A stretch of DNA of 57,254 nucleotides from CAZKEW01 sp964580435 (GTDB taxonomy: Bacteria > Acidobacteriota > Aminicenantia > Aminicenantales > UBA8522): positions 1 to 57,254 of the forward strand of contig CAZOKP010000008.1 in NCBI GenBank assembly GCA_964580435.1, written 5' to 3'. The translations under genes and the position numbers were made by a program. Position 1 is the stretch's first letter; the number at the start of each line of letters is the position of its first letter. The notes beneath the pieces were generated by a model. That model was not told where the DNA came from, made no database searches, and was given only the letters and a program-made list of their open reading frames with translations. Of the stretch, positions 41,296 to 49,941 are shown piece after piece.

Positions 41296-43467
41296 ATGAG
41301 AAAACGCAGTTTGATATTAATTATAACGGCGCTTTCGTTCTGGGGCTGTGCGAGCTTCGGCCCTCACTATTACAACCTCGGTGCCCAGGCTGAGGTGAAC
41401 AGGAACTGGGATGAGGCCATCAGCTACTACGAGAAAGCGATCGCCGAAAATCCCAAGGATTATACCTACAAGCTGTCCCTAACCCGAGTGAGGCTTTCCG
41501 CCAGCCTGTCTCATCTCCAGGGAGCGAGAAAGCTCTATTCAGAAGGGAAGAAAGACGACGCGGCCAAGGAGTACCAGAAGGCGCTTTCCTATGATCCTTC
41601 CAATAGAGCCATCCTTGAGGAAATGCGGCGTTCTCTTCAAGAGCCCGCCCCAAAAGAAGAGCTGAAAATGGAGAAGCTGGAGTATCCGGTCAAGCTGAAG
41701 GTGGGGGCTGAAAAGATCGAGCTCAAATTCACCGAAGCCAGCCTGCGCTCGATTTTCCAGGCTCTTGGAAAACATGCCCAGGTCAACATCATTTTTGACG
41801 AACTCTTCAAGGATATGCCCCTCTCCATCGACCTTTCGGGGAAAAAATTCGAAGAAGCGGTAGGCTATCTCTGCCTCGCCAGCAAGAATTTTTATCGGGT
41901 GATCGACGAGAAAACGATCATCATCGTTCCCGACCAGCCGGTCAAGAGAATCCAGTACGAGCAGAACGCCATCATGGTTTTTTACCTGTCCAATATCAAC
42001 GCCCAGGATATCTTTGCCGCCCTCCAGCAGATGCTCCGGACTCAATACCGCGCCCCCAATATCTTTGTGGATAAGAACCTCAACACGGTCACGGTGAGAG
42101 ATACGCCGGCAAACCTCGAATTGGCCGCCGAACTGATCAGAAAATGGGACAAGCCCAAGGGAGAGATCATCATTGACCTTGAGATTATGGAAGTTTCCCG
42201 CCAGAAATTAAGGCAGATCGGGCTGGATATAGAAAAGGCCGTAGGTTTCAGATACGCCGGACCTGGGGCTGTTGAAGGTGAGGCCAACGCAGGTTGGTAT
42301 AACCTGGGGGAGGTCGACCTGGGGGCAGCGAGCAGCTATCAAATCACCCTGCCCACGTCTTACATCAGGTTTCTGGCATCTGATGCCGATACCAAAGTTC
42401 TGGCGCAGCCGAGGCTCCGGGGGGTAAGCGATGAGGAAATCGACGCGATGATCGGGCAGCAGGTGCCCATTCCTCAAACGACTTTTACTCCCATTGCGGC
42501 GGGGGGTGTCAATCAGCAGCCTGTGACATCCTTTACGTACCAGGATGTCGGGTTCAAAATCAAGATTAAACCGAAGATTCACATCGAGGGCGAAGTCACT
42601 CTGGAGATCGAACTGGAGATCACCAATATCTCTGGCGCCGGGTTTGCGGACATTCCTATCATCGGCACCCGAAAAGTCAAGAACACCCTCAGGCTCAAGG
42701 ATGGAGAGACGAACCTTTTGGCCGGCCTCTTAAGAGATGAAGAGAGAAAATCTCTCCGCGGCATCGCCGGACTCACGAGCATCCCGCTTCTTGGCAGCCT
42801 TTTTGGCCTGACTGACCAGACGATCGATAAGACTGAACTCATCATGACTATTACACCCTATATCATCCGCTCTATTCCTCGAACGCCCGAGGATGACAAG
42901 CCGCTTTGGATCCAGCTCGAGGGCGTAAGCACAATAGGGAAAGAAGAACGCAGTCTCGGAGAAGAGGGGCCCATGCCGGAGGAAATTACGGAAAGAGAGG
43001 CGGCAACGGCGGTAGAAGAAGGGGCGGGGGAAGAGCCCAGAGAGGAGGCGGGAGAAAGCCAAATCTCCCTTGATCCAGCCAATTTTGAGGTCCCTCAAGG
43101 CAGGGAATTTCGGGTCAGCGTCAACTTAAGGACCCAGCAGGAAGTCGGCAACCTGTCCCTGAATTTGAGCTTCAACCCCCAGGTCATCAAACTCAAGGAC
43201 GTTATCGAGGGCGACCTGACCCGGCAAATGGGGGAGAAGGTCCCATTCCTGAAGAATGTGGACAATTCCGGAGGGAGCTGCACCATCGGGTTCTCAAGCC
43301 CTCAGATCAATCGAGGCTTCAAGGGAGGAGGAAGCCTGGCTGTCCTTGTCTGTGAAGCAGCGGCTCAGGGAGAAACGAGCATTGCTGTGACGGGCATTTC
43401 CGCCAACGCTCCGACAGGCCGGCCCGTGAAATTTACAGGCCGGGATTCGAGAGTGGCTGTTCGGTAA
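41296..43467 (+). CDS. gspD: lipoprotein secretin with N-terminal TPRs and C-terminal cohesin-like domain
   Basis: The product is 723 residues. It has a lipoprotein signal (LSFWGC, Cys near 18), two TPR-like units (NRNWDEAISYYEKAIAENP; EGKKDDAAKEYQKALSYDP), an STN/N0-like domain, an N1/KH repeat, then the secretin barrel (VGFKIKIKPKIHIEGEVTLEIE, GLTSIPLLGSLFGL, ELIMTITPYII). An acidic linker leads to the last ~134 residues, a cohesin-like beta sandwich (ISLDPANFEVPQGREFRVSV, LSLNLSFNPQVIKL). ATG 41296 is chosen because GGAG at 41285-41288 is 7 bases from it; ATG 41290 is too close. Confidence 0.9.
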   Translation: MRKRSLILIITALSFWGCASFGPHYYNLGAQAEVNRNWDEAISYYEKAIAENPKDYTYKLSLTRVRLSASLSHLQGARKLYSEGKKDDAAKEYQKALSYDPSNRAILEEMRRSLQEPAPKEELKMEKLEYPVKLKVGAEKIELKFTEASLRSIFQALGKHAQVNIIFDELFKDMPLSIDLSGKKFEEAVGYLCLASKNFYRVIDEKTIIIVPDQPVKRIQYEQNAIMVFYLSNINAQDIFAALQQMLRTQYRAPNIFVDKNLNTVTVRDTPANLELAAELIRKWDKPKGEIIIDLEIMEVSRQKLRQIGLDIEKAVGFRYAGPGAVEGEANAGWYNLGEVDLGAASSYQITLPTSYIRFLASDADTKVLAQPRLRGVSDEEIDAMIGQQVPIPQTTFTPIAAGGVNQQPVTSFTYQDVGFKIKIKPKIHIEGEVTLEIELEITNISGAGFADIPIIGTRKVKNTLRLKDGETNLLAGLLRDEERKSLRGIAGLTSIPLLGSLFGLTDQTIDKTELIMTITPYIIRSIPRTPEDDKPLWIQLEGVSTIGKEERSLGEEGPMPEEITEREAATAVEEGAGEEPREEAGESQISLDPANFEVPQGREFRVSVNLRTQQEVGNLSLNLSFNPQVIKLKDVIEGDLTRQMGEKVPFLKNVDNSGGSCTIGFSSPQINRGFKGGGSLAVLVCEAAAQGETSIAVTGISANAPTGRPVKFTGRDSRVAVR

Positions 43468-43623
43468 GAATCCAGAGGATCACTCTCCTTCTCGCTGAGC
43501 TTGCAAAACCTATCAAGGAGATTCTTGTCCTAGGACGCCGGATAGAACGAGGAGTACAGGTCTTTTCAAATCCCCTGTTCAATCATCGCTTAGAAAGGCA
43601 TCTCCATCCGGGCAATAATTGTA

Positions 43624-43653
43624 TTGACAGAATTCAGCACCTGGGAATATAAA
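43624..43653 (+). promoter_or_regulatory. sigma-70 promoter of the M29-AOR-Lut gene cluster
   Basis: A perfect TTGACA (43624-43629), 18 bases, TATAAA (43648-43653). The start would be near 43660, 17 bases before ATG 43677, which has a short AGGA ribosome site. The rest of the 209-base gap after the secretin gene shows no gene or clear terminator. Confidence 0.6.
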
Positions 43654-43676
43654 TTTGACTCGAAGTATAGGAATCC

Positions 43677-44891
43677 ATGAACGAAATTAGCGCTGTCATA
43701 ATGCAGCTGGCAAAGCTCCTTCCTGGCCTTTATCTTGGGCTCAAGCCGGGCCAGCCGGTGTTCGTGCAGGCGGGCAAGTCCCACGCAGACTTTCTGAATG
43801 CGATCGGCGAGGAGCTCGCGCGCTCCGGTGCGGGCGAGATCATGGTCCATCTCGTTGACCCGGCGCGAAAATCAATTGCGCAGATGCAGATGGAACAGGA
43901 TGAACTCTGCCAGAAGAGCGTGCGGCTCGGGGCTTCTTATGTTAGGATTGCCGGACCCGAGGACCCCAGTTTTTATGCCGGCCTGAACCCGGATGAACGC
44001 CGCATTCTCGATGTGTCGGTGCTTCGGCCGGTCGGAGAATATCGCCGCCGGATCATGGCCGGGTTGATTCCGCGCTGCCTTCTCCCCGGTCCGACCGAAG
44101 AATGGGGAAAGCAGGTCTATCCGGGACAGGCTCCCCAAGCTGCTCGAACGCAGCTAGCCCGGGATATCGCGCGCTTCTGCTTTCTTGACCAAGAGGATCC
44201 CCAGGCAGCCTTTCTCGCTTTTGATGAATCGCTCGAGCGAGCCAGGCAACGGCTTCAGGACTCGAGCATCAGGTCTCTTCATCTTGAAGGCGAAGGGACA
44301 GACCTCCGTATCCAATTGTCGCCCAAAGCCATCTGGCTGGGAGGCCGGAAATGGACGCCTGACGGCACCCGCTTCTATGCCAATGTCCCGATCGGCGAAG
44401 TGTTCACCACTCCGTTGGCCGCTGCCACCGAAGGAGTTGTTCGCATCACCATGCCGACATTAGCCGGAGGCGTTGAGGTCAGTAATCTCTCGCTTCAATT
44501 TTCAGCCGGTCGGCTGGTTGATTTCACGGCCAACCTGGGCGTTGGGGCGTTTCGAGACCTTCTGGCCACGGACTCAGAGGGTGGGTCTCTTTATGTCGGC
44601 GAGATCGCCCTTGTCAGTATGGACAGCCCTCTGGCCGCGGGGGATACCGTTTATCGTGAGATCCTGGTCGATGAAAAACGCCGTAGCCATCTAGCCCTGG
44701 GCGAGGGTTATACAAATACCATCCTGGGCGGACCTGCCATGTCCCCGGAGGAATTGCGCAATAATGGGGTTAATAAGAGCGTCCTTCACCATGACCTTAT
44801 GATCGGCAGTTCCGAAGTTGATGTGACCGCGGAAACCTATGATGGCCGCAGCGTGCCCGTTATGAAGCAGGGGAGATGGGCTTTCCGCTGA
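43677..44891 (+). CDS. M29-family metalloaminopeptidase
   Basis: The 404-residue protein matches thermophilic aminopeptidases (AmpS/PepS/AmpT). Metal ligands are visible in NVPIGEVFTTPL, YVGEIALV, RSHLALGEGY and the tail motif HHDLMIGSSEVDV. These cytosolic exopeptidases remove N-terminal residues from peptides. Relative to the usual PTEEVFT motif the first metal block reads PIGEVFT, keeping the ligand Glu. It may head the following gene cluster (47 bases to the next start), although its function is separate. Confidence 0.88.
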   Translation: MNEISAVIMQLAKLLPGLYLGLKPGQPVFVQAGKSHADFLNAIGEELARSGAGEIMVHLVDPARKSIAQMQMEQDELCQKSVRLGASYVRIAGPEDPSFYAGLNPDERRILDVSVLRPVGEYRRRIMAGLIPRCLLPGPTEEWGKQVYPGQAPQAARTQLARDIARFCFLDQEDPQAAFLAFDESLERARQRLQDSSIRSLHLEGEGTDLRIQLSPKAIWLGGRKWTPDGTRFYANVPIGEVFTTPLAAATEGVVRITMPTLAGGVEVSNLSLQFSAGRLVDFTANLGVGAFRDLLATDSEGGSLYVGEIALVSMDSPLAAGDTVYREILVDEKRRSHLALGEGYTNTILGGPAMSPEELRNNGVNKSVLHHDLMIGSSEVDVTAETYDGRSVPVMKQGRWAFR

Positions 44892-44938
44892 TTTGCCCTG
44901 TTTTTGACTTCTCTCCTTTTCTGTTTTATCTTTGGCTC

Positions 44939-45466
44939 ATGATCTTCGTGCTCACGGGCCCGGTTCATTCCGGGAAAACAAGCCTCCTCCGAAAACTTAT
45001 TCGAGAATGGAGCGGCCGGAAGCTCGGGCTGGACGGTTTTTTGAGCCTGGCCGTTCATAAAGACGGAGAGCTCATCGGGTATGATCTTTTTGACCTGAAG
45101 AGAAAAAGAACATTGCCTTATCTCCGGAGAGAGGGCGCCGCGAACAGAGAGAAGGTCGGCCCGTTTTGTTTTATCCCCGAAGCTCTGAAAGCGGCCAAAA
45201 AAATGATTCTTCGCTGTCGCCGAAATGATCTTCTCATCATTGATGAAGCCGGTCCTCTGGAAATTCAGGGAAGGGGAATATGGCCCGCGCTTCAATCAGT
45301 CCTCTTCAATCCGGCTCTCCGCTGTCTTCTGGTCGTGCGGCGAAGTGTCCTCGCAGAATTTCGGGATCGCTTGAAGGCGGTTCCATTCCAGGTTCTTGAT
45401 ATCGAAGACCGGGATACCCCCGCTTTGCTGCGGGAAAAAATTCAGAAATCGCTAAGTGTCGAGTGA
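44939..45466 (+). CDS. THEP1-like P-loop NTPase
   Basis: The chosen product is 175 residues. Walker A is LTGPVHSGKTSLLRKL at the extreme N-terminus and Walker B is LLIIDEAGPLEIQGRG, in the style of the nucleoside-triphosphatase THEP1 family (PF03266). The larger reading frame adds 21 codons overlapping the M29 gene and is not supported. Placement before moaD and AOR genes suggests a role in pterin-metal cofactor assembly similar to MobB; this is inference. No transmembrane segment remains after the start correction. Confidence 0.75.
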   Translation: MIFVLTGPVHSGKTSLLRKLIREWSGRKLGLDGFLSLAVHKDGELIGYDLFDLKRKRTLPYLRREGAANREKVGPFCFIPEALKAAKKMILRCRRNDLLIIDEAGPLEIQGRGIWPALQSVLFNPALRCLLVVRRSVLAEFRDRLKAVPFQVLDIEDRDTPALLREKIQKSLSVE

Positions 45467-45471
45467 AGGAC

Positions 45472-45564
45472 ATGGGAGAGGAAAAAGAATGGAAACGCTG
45501 GGAAAGGCAGCAGGAGGGCGGATTGTCCCGACAGCGGCGGCGGAAGAGACCGCAAGGAGCATAA
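45472..45564 (+). CDS. possible 30-aa basic peptide overlapping the moaD ribosome site
   Basis: A short frame MGEEKEWKRWERQQ... of 30 codons starts 5 bases after the NTPase stop (GAAGGA upstream) and ends 3 bases before the TTG start of moaD. Its end contains the AAGGAG used by moaD, so it could couple translation. It is rich in Arg, Glu and Gln and may be chance. Confidence 0.25.
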   Translation: MGEEKEWKRWERQQEGGLSRQRRRKRPQGA

Positions 45565-45567
45565 GGC

Positions 45568-45846
45568 TTGACGATCAAGGTTAAGTTCCTGGCCTATTTT
45601 CGCGATCTTTTCGGAGAACGGGAAAAAGAGGTCCGTCTGCTTGAAGGATCTCGTCTCCGCGACCTCCTCAAGGCCCTCTGCGATACGGCCGAGCGGGAGA
45701 AACAGATCTTTGCCGAAGAAGAAAAACTCAATCCCCACACGGTCATCATGAAGAACGGCACGCCTGTGCAATCATCGGGCGGCCTGGCTGCTCCTCTCGC
45801 AGACGGTGATATCATCGCCATCTTCCCTTATCTCGGCGGCGGGTAA
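45568..45846 (+). CDS. MoaD/ThiS-like sulfur carrier
   Basis: The 92-residue ubiquitin-like protein ends in FPYLGGG, the glycine tail that is adenylated and thiocarboxylated for sulfur transfer to molybdopterin. TIKVKFLAYFRDLFGEREKE is typical of MoaD next to AOR-type enzymes. The start is TTG 45568 with AAGGAG 7 bases upstream (45555-45560). Its location upstream of AOR suggests a dedicated supply of tungsto- or molybdopterin. Confidence 0.88.
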   Translation: MTIKVKFLAYFRDLFGEREKEVRLLEGSRLRDLLKALCDTAEREKQIFAEEEKLNPHTVIMKNGTPVQSSGGLAAPLADGDIIAIFPYLGGG

Positions 45847-45890
45847 AAATCCTTTCCGGTCGGAGCAAAACTCTTTTATTTGTAATGATT

Positions 45891-46146
45891 GAATAAGGGG
45901 TTTGAAAAGGGCTCAGCTCCCCGCTCCGATCGACGGCCTGAGAGCCCTTCTTTCTCGGCTCCTCCGGGCCAAGGCTCCAGGTTTGATCTATTTTATTTTG
46001 GAGACTCAAGATTCGCCTCCAAAATCACATCGGAAACCCATCCTCGGAGCCTTGGCCCGAACGAGGCCTGCGGCTACCCTCGAAAGACGGACTCTCAGGC
46101 TGATCTCCGCGTGATGGTCGCTCGAGCCCTTCTCAAACCCTTATAT
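45891..46146. repeat. long imperfect inverted repeat (MITE-like element or large RNA hairpin)
   Basis: The whole moaD-AOR gap is a ~250-base imperfect inverted repeat. Outer arms ATAAGGGGTTTGAAAAGGG (from 45894) and its partner ending at 46144 differ by one mismatch and one indel over ~21 bases. The block at 45935-45960 pairs with 46077-46102 (18 of 22 positions in the core). A 14-base perfect pair lies at 45965-45978 and 46046-46059 (CGGGCCAAGGCTCC). The innermost perfect 9-base pair is 45995-46003 and 46017-46025. No transposase, and no clear target duplication. Confidence 0.7.
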
Positions 46147-46241
46147 CTGGAACTCAGAGATGTTGGTTCCGGCCGGGAAGACTTGTCAGAACGGCTTCGA
46201 TTTGCTATTCTCGGAGTCTCCCTCGAGGCCGTCAAGACGGA

Positions 46242-48080
46242 ATGAACGCTGTTCCTCCCGGATATCATGGCAAGATTCTCGAAGTCGACCTCTCCGATGG
46301 AAGGATTGACACTGTCCCGTTAGACCCGGAGCAAGCTGTCGATTACCTCGGTGGGAGGGGGCTGGCGGCTCGAGTTTTCTATGACCGTGTCAACCCGGGC
46401 TGCGACCCGCTGGGGCCGGATAACGTCTTTGTGATCGCCACCTCCCCCCTCATCGGGACAAACGCTCCTACTGCCGGCCGAGGCCATATGGTCTTCAAAT
46501 CCCCCCTGACCGGGTTCATCGGCAGTTCCAACTGCGGCGGCACCTGGGCGCCTGTCTTTAAGGCCACAGGTTTTGATGTCCTGGTGATCAAAGGAAAGGC
46601 GCCGGCTGCGGTCATTCTGGATATCAAGCCTGACAAAGCCGCGATCATGCCTGCCGACAATCTCCGGGGATTGGATATTCATCAGACGACAGAGGCCCTG
46701 GCCGCAGGAAGCGAGCCGGGCCTTCGGCCCCGCATCCTGTGCATCGGGCCTGCCGGAGAGAATAAAGTTCGGTTCGCGGCCGTGTTTAACGACAGAGACA
46801 GACCCTACGGGAGAGGAGGCGGCGGCGCAGTGCTCGGCAGTAAGAACCTCAAGGCCATTCGCGTTTCCGGCCAGAAAAAGATCCAGGTCCAGGACAGGGA
46901 AAGATATCAATCGGGCTTGGACCAGGCTTTTTATCTGCTCAAGCAGGCTCCGGCCACCAAGCGCCTGCTCCGGGAGCTGGGAACGGCCGGGCTCGTGGAG
47001 CTCATCAACCTCATCAACATGCTTCCCCACCGCAATTTTCAGGACACTTTGCATCGCGATGAAGATGTCGAAAAAGTCTCAGGGGAAACCTTAGCTAAAA
47101 GGCTTCTTGAAAAAGCGGCGGGGTGTTATCTTTGTCCCATCGCGTGCCAGCGCCACACCCGCGTCGGCGACAGGAAAGGGGAGGGGCCGGAGTACGAGAC
47201 CGTGGTTATGATCGGCCCGGATTGCGATGTCTATGACCTGGAATCGATCACCCGGGCCAACTATGCGTGCAATGAACTGGGGCTGGACACGATTTCTTTT
47301 GGCGGGACGCTGGCCTGTGCCATGGAGCTTTTTGAACGTGGAATCATGACCTCCAAGGATACAGGCGGACTCGACCTCCGCTTCGGCAACAGCGGCATTC
47401 TTGAGGAGGTCGTCCGGCGGACTGCGCTCCGGCAGGGAATCGGAGACAGGCTGGCTGAGGGTTCTTTTCGTCTCGCCGACTCGTTTTCCCATCCGGAATA
47501 CGCCATGACAGTAAAGAAACAAGAAATTCCCGCTTATGACCCCAGGGCATCCTTCACGCAGGCTTTGGGCTACATGACCTGCCCGACCGGCGCCTGCCAC
47601 CTGAAGGGCGGCTATGCCGTCTCGCTGGCCTTTTTCGGAGGGGCCAAGGAGATCCCGAGATTCAGCTTGCTGCAATCTCCGCTCGGGATCAGAAATCTGC
47701 ACAACCTCGGCATCATCCAGGACAGCTTGGGCGTCTGCCGCTTCACCGGATATGCCTTTTCCACAGATCCCTGGGCCAGGATGGTGAGCGGCGTGACCGG
47801 GCTGGATTTTTCCACGGCCAGACTCGAGGAGATCGCTAATCGCATTTCGACCTTGGAAAGGCTCTTCAACCTCGAGGCGGGACTGGCCCGCGCTGATGAT
47901 ATGCTGCCAGACCGATTCAGCCGGGAGCCCATTATCGTGGCCGGCGAGGAGAAAGTCGTCTCCCGGGAAGCCCAGGAAAGGATGAGAAGGGATTACTACC
48001 AGGCTCGCGGCTGGGACGGGGAGGGAAAGCCGACGCCGAGCCTGCTTCAATCTTTAAGGATCAACAAGCGAGAGCAATGA
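46242..48080 (+). CDS. aldehyde:ferredoxin oxidoreductase
   Basis: The 612-residue tungsto- or molybdopterin enzyme oxidises aldehydes to carboxylates (or the reverse) with ferredoxin. Domain 1 signatures are YLGGRGLAARVFYD, GRGHMVFKSPLTGFIGSSN and GRGGGGAVLGSKNLKAI. The 4Fe-4S ligands are in GCYLCPIACQRHT (Cys-x2-Cys-x3-Cys) with a fourth Cys later (SLGVCRFTGY). Pterin-contact regions FGGTLACAMELFERG and CPTGACHLKGGYA are present. The substrate aldehyde is not fixed by sequence. The ATG lies just after the inverted repeat; the aldolase gene overlaps its end by 4 bases. Confidence 0.94.
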   Translation: MNAVPPGYHGKILEVDLSDGRIDTVPLDPEQAVDYLGGRGLAARVFYDRVNPGCDPLGPDNVFVIATSPLIGTNAPTAGRGHMVFKSPLTGFIGSSNCGGTWAPVFKATGFDVLVIKGKAPAAVILDIKPDKAAIMPADNLRGLDIHQTTEALAAGSEPGLRPRILCIGPAGENKVRFAAVFNDRDRPYGRGGGGAVLGSKNLKAIRVSGQKKIQVQDRERYQSGLDQAFYLLKQAPATKRLLRELGTAGLVELINLINMLPHRNFQDTLHRDEDVEKVSGETLAKRLLEKAAGCYLCPIACQRHTRVGDRKGEGPEYETVVMIGPDCDVYDLESITRANYACNELGLDTISFGGTLACAMELFERGIMTSKDTGGLDLRFGNSGILEEVVRRTALRQGIGDRLAEGSFRLADSFSHPEYAMTVKKQEIPAYDPRASFTQALGYMTCPTGACHLKGGYAVSLAFFGGAKEIPRFSLLQSPLGIRNLHNLGIIQDSLGVCRFTGYAFSTDPWARMVSGVTGLDFSTARLEEIANRISTLERLFNLEAGLARADDMLPDRFSREPIIVAGEEKVVSREAQERMRRDYYQARGWDGEGKPTPSLLQSLRINKREQ

Positions 48081-49399
48081 CGAAAAAGACTTGGAAATCT
48101 GATGAAAATGTCCTGCGTTTGTTTCAGACTGTTGGCCGAGTCTCCCTTCTCTATGACATCCAGGACAGCCACAGCGGGAACATGGCCATCCGGCACAAGG
48201 ACGAGATGGGGAATGAATGGATCGTTATCACCGCCACCGGTTCGCAGAAGGGCGACCTTGACGCAAGTCAACTCTGCTTCCTCTCCCTGACCGAGACGGA
48301 TTTTGGGTATTATAAAGCTTCCTCTGAAACGGACATTCACGCCGGCATCCTGGGTCTTGAAGGGGTGCGGGCTTCCATCCATGCCCATACCAAGGACTTG
48401 ATGATCGTCACCCTCGACGATGAGAAAAAACCGAACCTGCCTGCACCCTTTATTCCTGTCGATCCCCTCGGTTACTATTACCTCGAAGGGTCGATTCCTG
48501 TGGATTGGGTGCAGGTTCCCAGCGGTTCGGCCGAGATGGCAAAAATCATCCCCGAGCGCCTGGCCCATCATCCGGCTACCGTGATTCAGACGCATGGAAC
48601 CTTCGTCCGCGCCAGGACTTTAAAGGAGGCCTTTTTCCTGGCCAGCATTGCCAACACTTCCGCTTACATTGTCCGCCTTTTGCGGAGGCTCAACGTTGAT
48701 ATCGCGGGTTTAAGAAAAAGGACCCAGGCCGATCCCGCGGCTTCTTTTTCTTCCCCGCCGCCCGCCTATACGATCGAAGATGACGAGATCTGCGATTTCC
48801 CCGAAGAAAAAGAAATCCTTCGAGAGTTTCACAAAGCGGGGGCCAGGATCTTCGAATCTCGGCTCTCTCCATTTCACACGGGCTCAATGTCTGTGCGTGG
48901 TGTCAATGTCATGCTCTATGCGCCCAAAGCGTCGATGCCGCGGGAGATCGGCGGGCCGCTCCGCGAAGTCCCGCTGGATGTTCAGAGCGGCGATTCGGCG
49001 GAGCTGGCCATCCACAAGCGGATTTACGGAGAGAGCGATTTTCAAACGATCATTCACTCTTATGTTCCCGAAGCCGAAGCCATGGCCCATTTCATTTATC
49101 CGGGAGAAAGGGAGCCGCTGCGACGCGTCGTGCCCATCGATGCCGAAGGAGGCTTCCTCTATCTTGCCATTCCCGTGGTCGAAGCTCGAACTACGGTTCC
49201 TGATCTCGTCCGCCTGCTCCATGATTACAAAGTCGTTATTGTTAGAGGCGGAGGGGTCTGGGCCGTCGGCTCTCAATCTCTCTCCGAGGTTCTGCATCAT
49301 CCATCGTCCGTCCGCGAGATCTGTCTCTACCGTATCGGCGCCTTCGAGCAGGGCTTGGAACTCCGCCGCATGGAGCCTGAAAAGGCCAAAAAATGGTGA
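48077..49399 (+). CDS. tandem class II aldolase/adducin-domain protein
   Basis: The 440-residue protein carries two class II aldolase-like domains (~10-215 and ~235-430). The N-terminal one keeps HSGNMAIR (phosphate loop), the acid/base Glu in SSETDIHAGIL and three zinc histidines (IHAHTKD; QTHGTF). The C-terminal one keeps SAELAIHKRIY but has IIHSYVPEA (second His lost) and VRGGGVW (third His lost), so it is probably a structural pseudo-domain. Family members split fuculose-1-phosphate or similar into DHAP and an aldehyde. Overlap with AOR by 4 bases suggests that AOR oxidises the aldehyde product. Confidence 0.85.
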   Translation: MTKKTWKSDENVLRLFQTVGRVSLLYDIQDSHSGNMAIRHKDEMGNEWIVITATGSQKGDLDASQLCFLSLTETDFGYYKASSETDIHAGILGLEGVRASIHAHTKDLMIVTLDDEKKPNLPAPFIPVDPLGYYYLEGSIPVDWVQVPSGSAEMAKIIPERLAHHPATVIQTHGTFVRARTLKEAFFLASIANTSAYIVRLLRRLNVDIAGLRKRTQADPAASFSSPPPAYTIEDDEICDFPEEKEILREFHKAGARIFESRLSPFHTGSMSVRGVNVMLYAPKASMPREIGGPLREVPLDVQSGDSAELAIHKRIYGESDFQTIIHSYVPEAEAMAHFIYPGEREPLRRVVPIDAEGGFLYLAIPVVEARTTVPDLVRLLHDYKVVIVRGGGVWAVGSQSLSEVLHHPSSVREICLYRIGAFEQGLELRRMEPEKAKKW

Positions 49400-49941
49400 C
49401 CGGCCGCTTCGAGGAAGAGTTCATTGCCAAGGCCACCGCCGCGGGCGGGGAGACCGTGAGATTGTCTGACCTTGGAAATGCTCTTGCCTTTGTCTCAGAC
49501 TTTTTGAAACAGCAGGATATCACGGGCATCGCCGCCGCTCCGGACATTTCGCTCCCTTCCGTTGGAATAGAAAACTGGCCTCTCTTGAAGCCAAGGAAGC
49601 GCGAAGACTATCTTGCGGCAGGAGCGGGCTTGGTCCGGGCGGATTATGGCGTTTCCAGCACCGGAACACTCGTTCATCTGGACCGGAACGCCGAAGAAAA
49701 AATTGTCTGGACCCTCCCGCCGTTATGCCTCTGCCTCTTGGACAGACGCCGGATCGTCCAGGACCTCGATGACGTTGCCGATGTTCTTTCCCGTCATCTT
49801 TCCGAAGTGGCCTTCGAGGAGCCTCAGGTTTCGCTGGTGACAGGGCCGAGCCGGACAACGGACATCGAATGCCGGCTCTCCCTCGGCGTTCACGGGCCGA
49901 GCCGCCTCGTTATCCTGCTCTATGAAGGCCAGGCCTCTTGA
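49393..49941 (+). CDS. LutC-like LUD-domain protein
   Basis: The 182-residue protein has the LUD fold signatures: a nucleotide/phosphate-type loop YGVSSTGTLVHLD, then ALTTGPSRTADIE-type VTGPSRTTDIECRLSLGVHGPSRLVILL at the C-terminus. LutC is a subunit of the iron-sulfur L-lactate dehydrogenase LutABC. It overlaps the aldolase gene by 7 bases and the LutB-LutA fusion by up to 20 bases. Confidence 0.9.
   Translation: MVTGRFEEEFIAKATAAGGETVRLSDLGNALAFVSDFLKQQDITGIAAAPDISLPSVGIENWPLLKPRKREDYLAAGAGLVRADYGVSSTGTLVHLDRNAEEKIVWTLPPLCLCLLDRRRIVQDLDDVADVLSRHLSEVAFEEPQVSLVTGPSRTTDIECRLSLGVHGPSRLVILLYEGQAS

Noticed and set aside
45889..46245. 118-codon plus-strand frame overlapping the AOR start by ATGA
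   Set aside because: It would start from TTG and most of it lies inside the long inverted repeat; the translation has no domain pattern and low hydrophobic order. The 4-base overlap alone is not enough.
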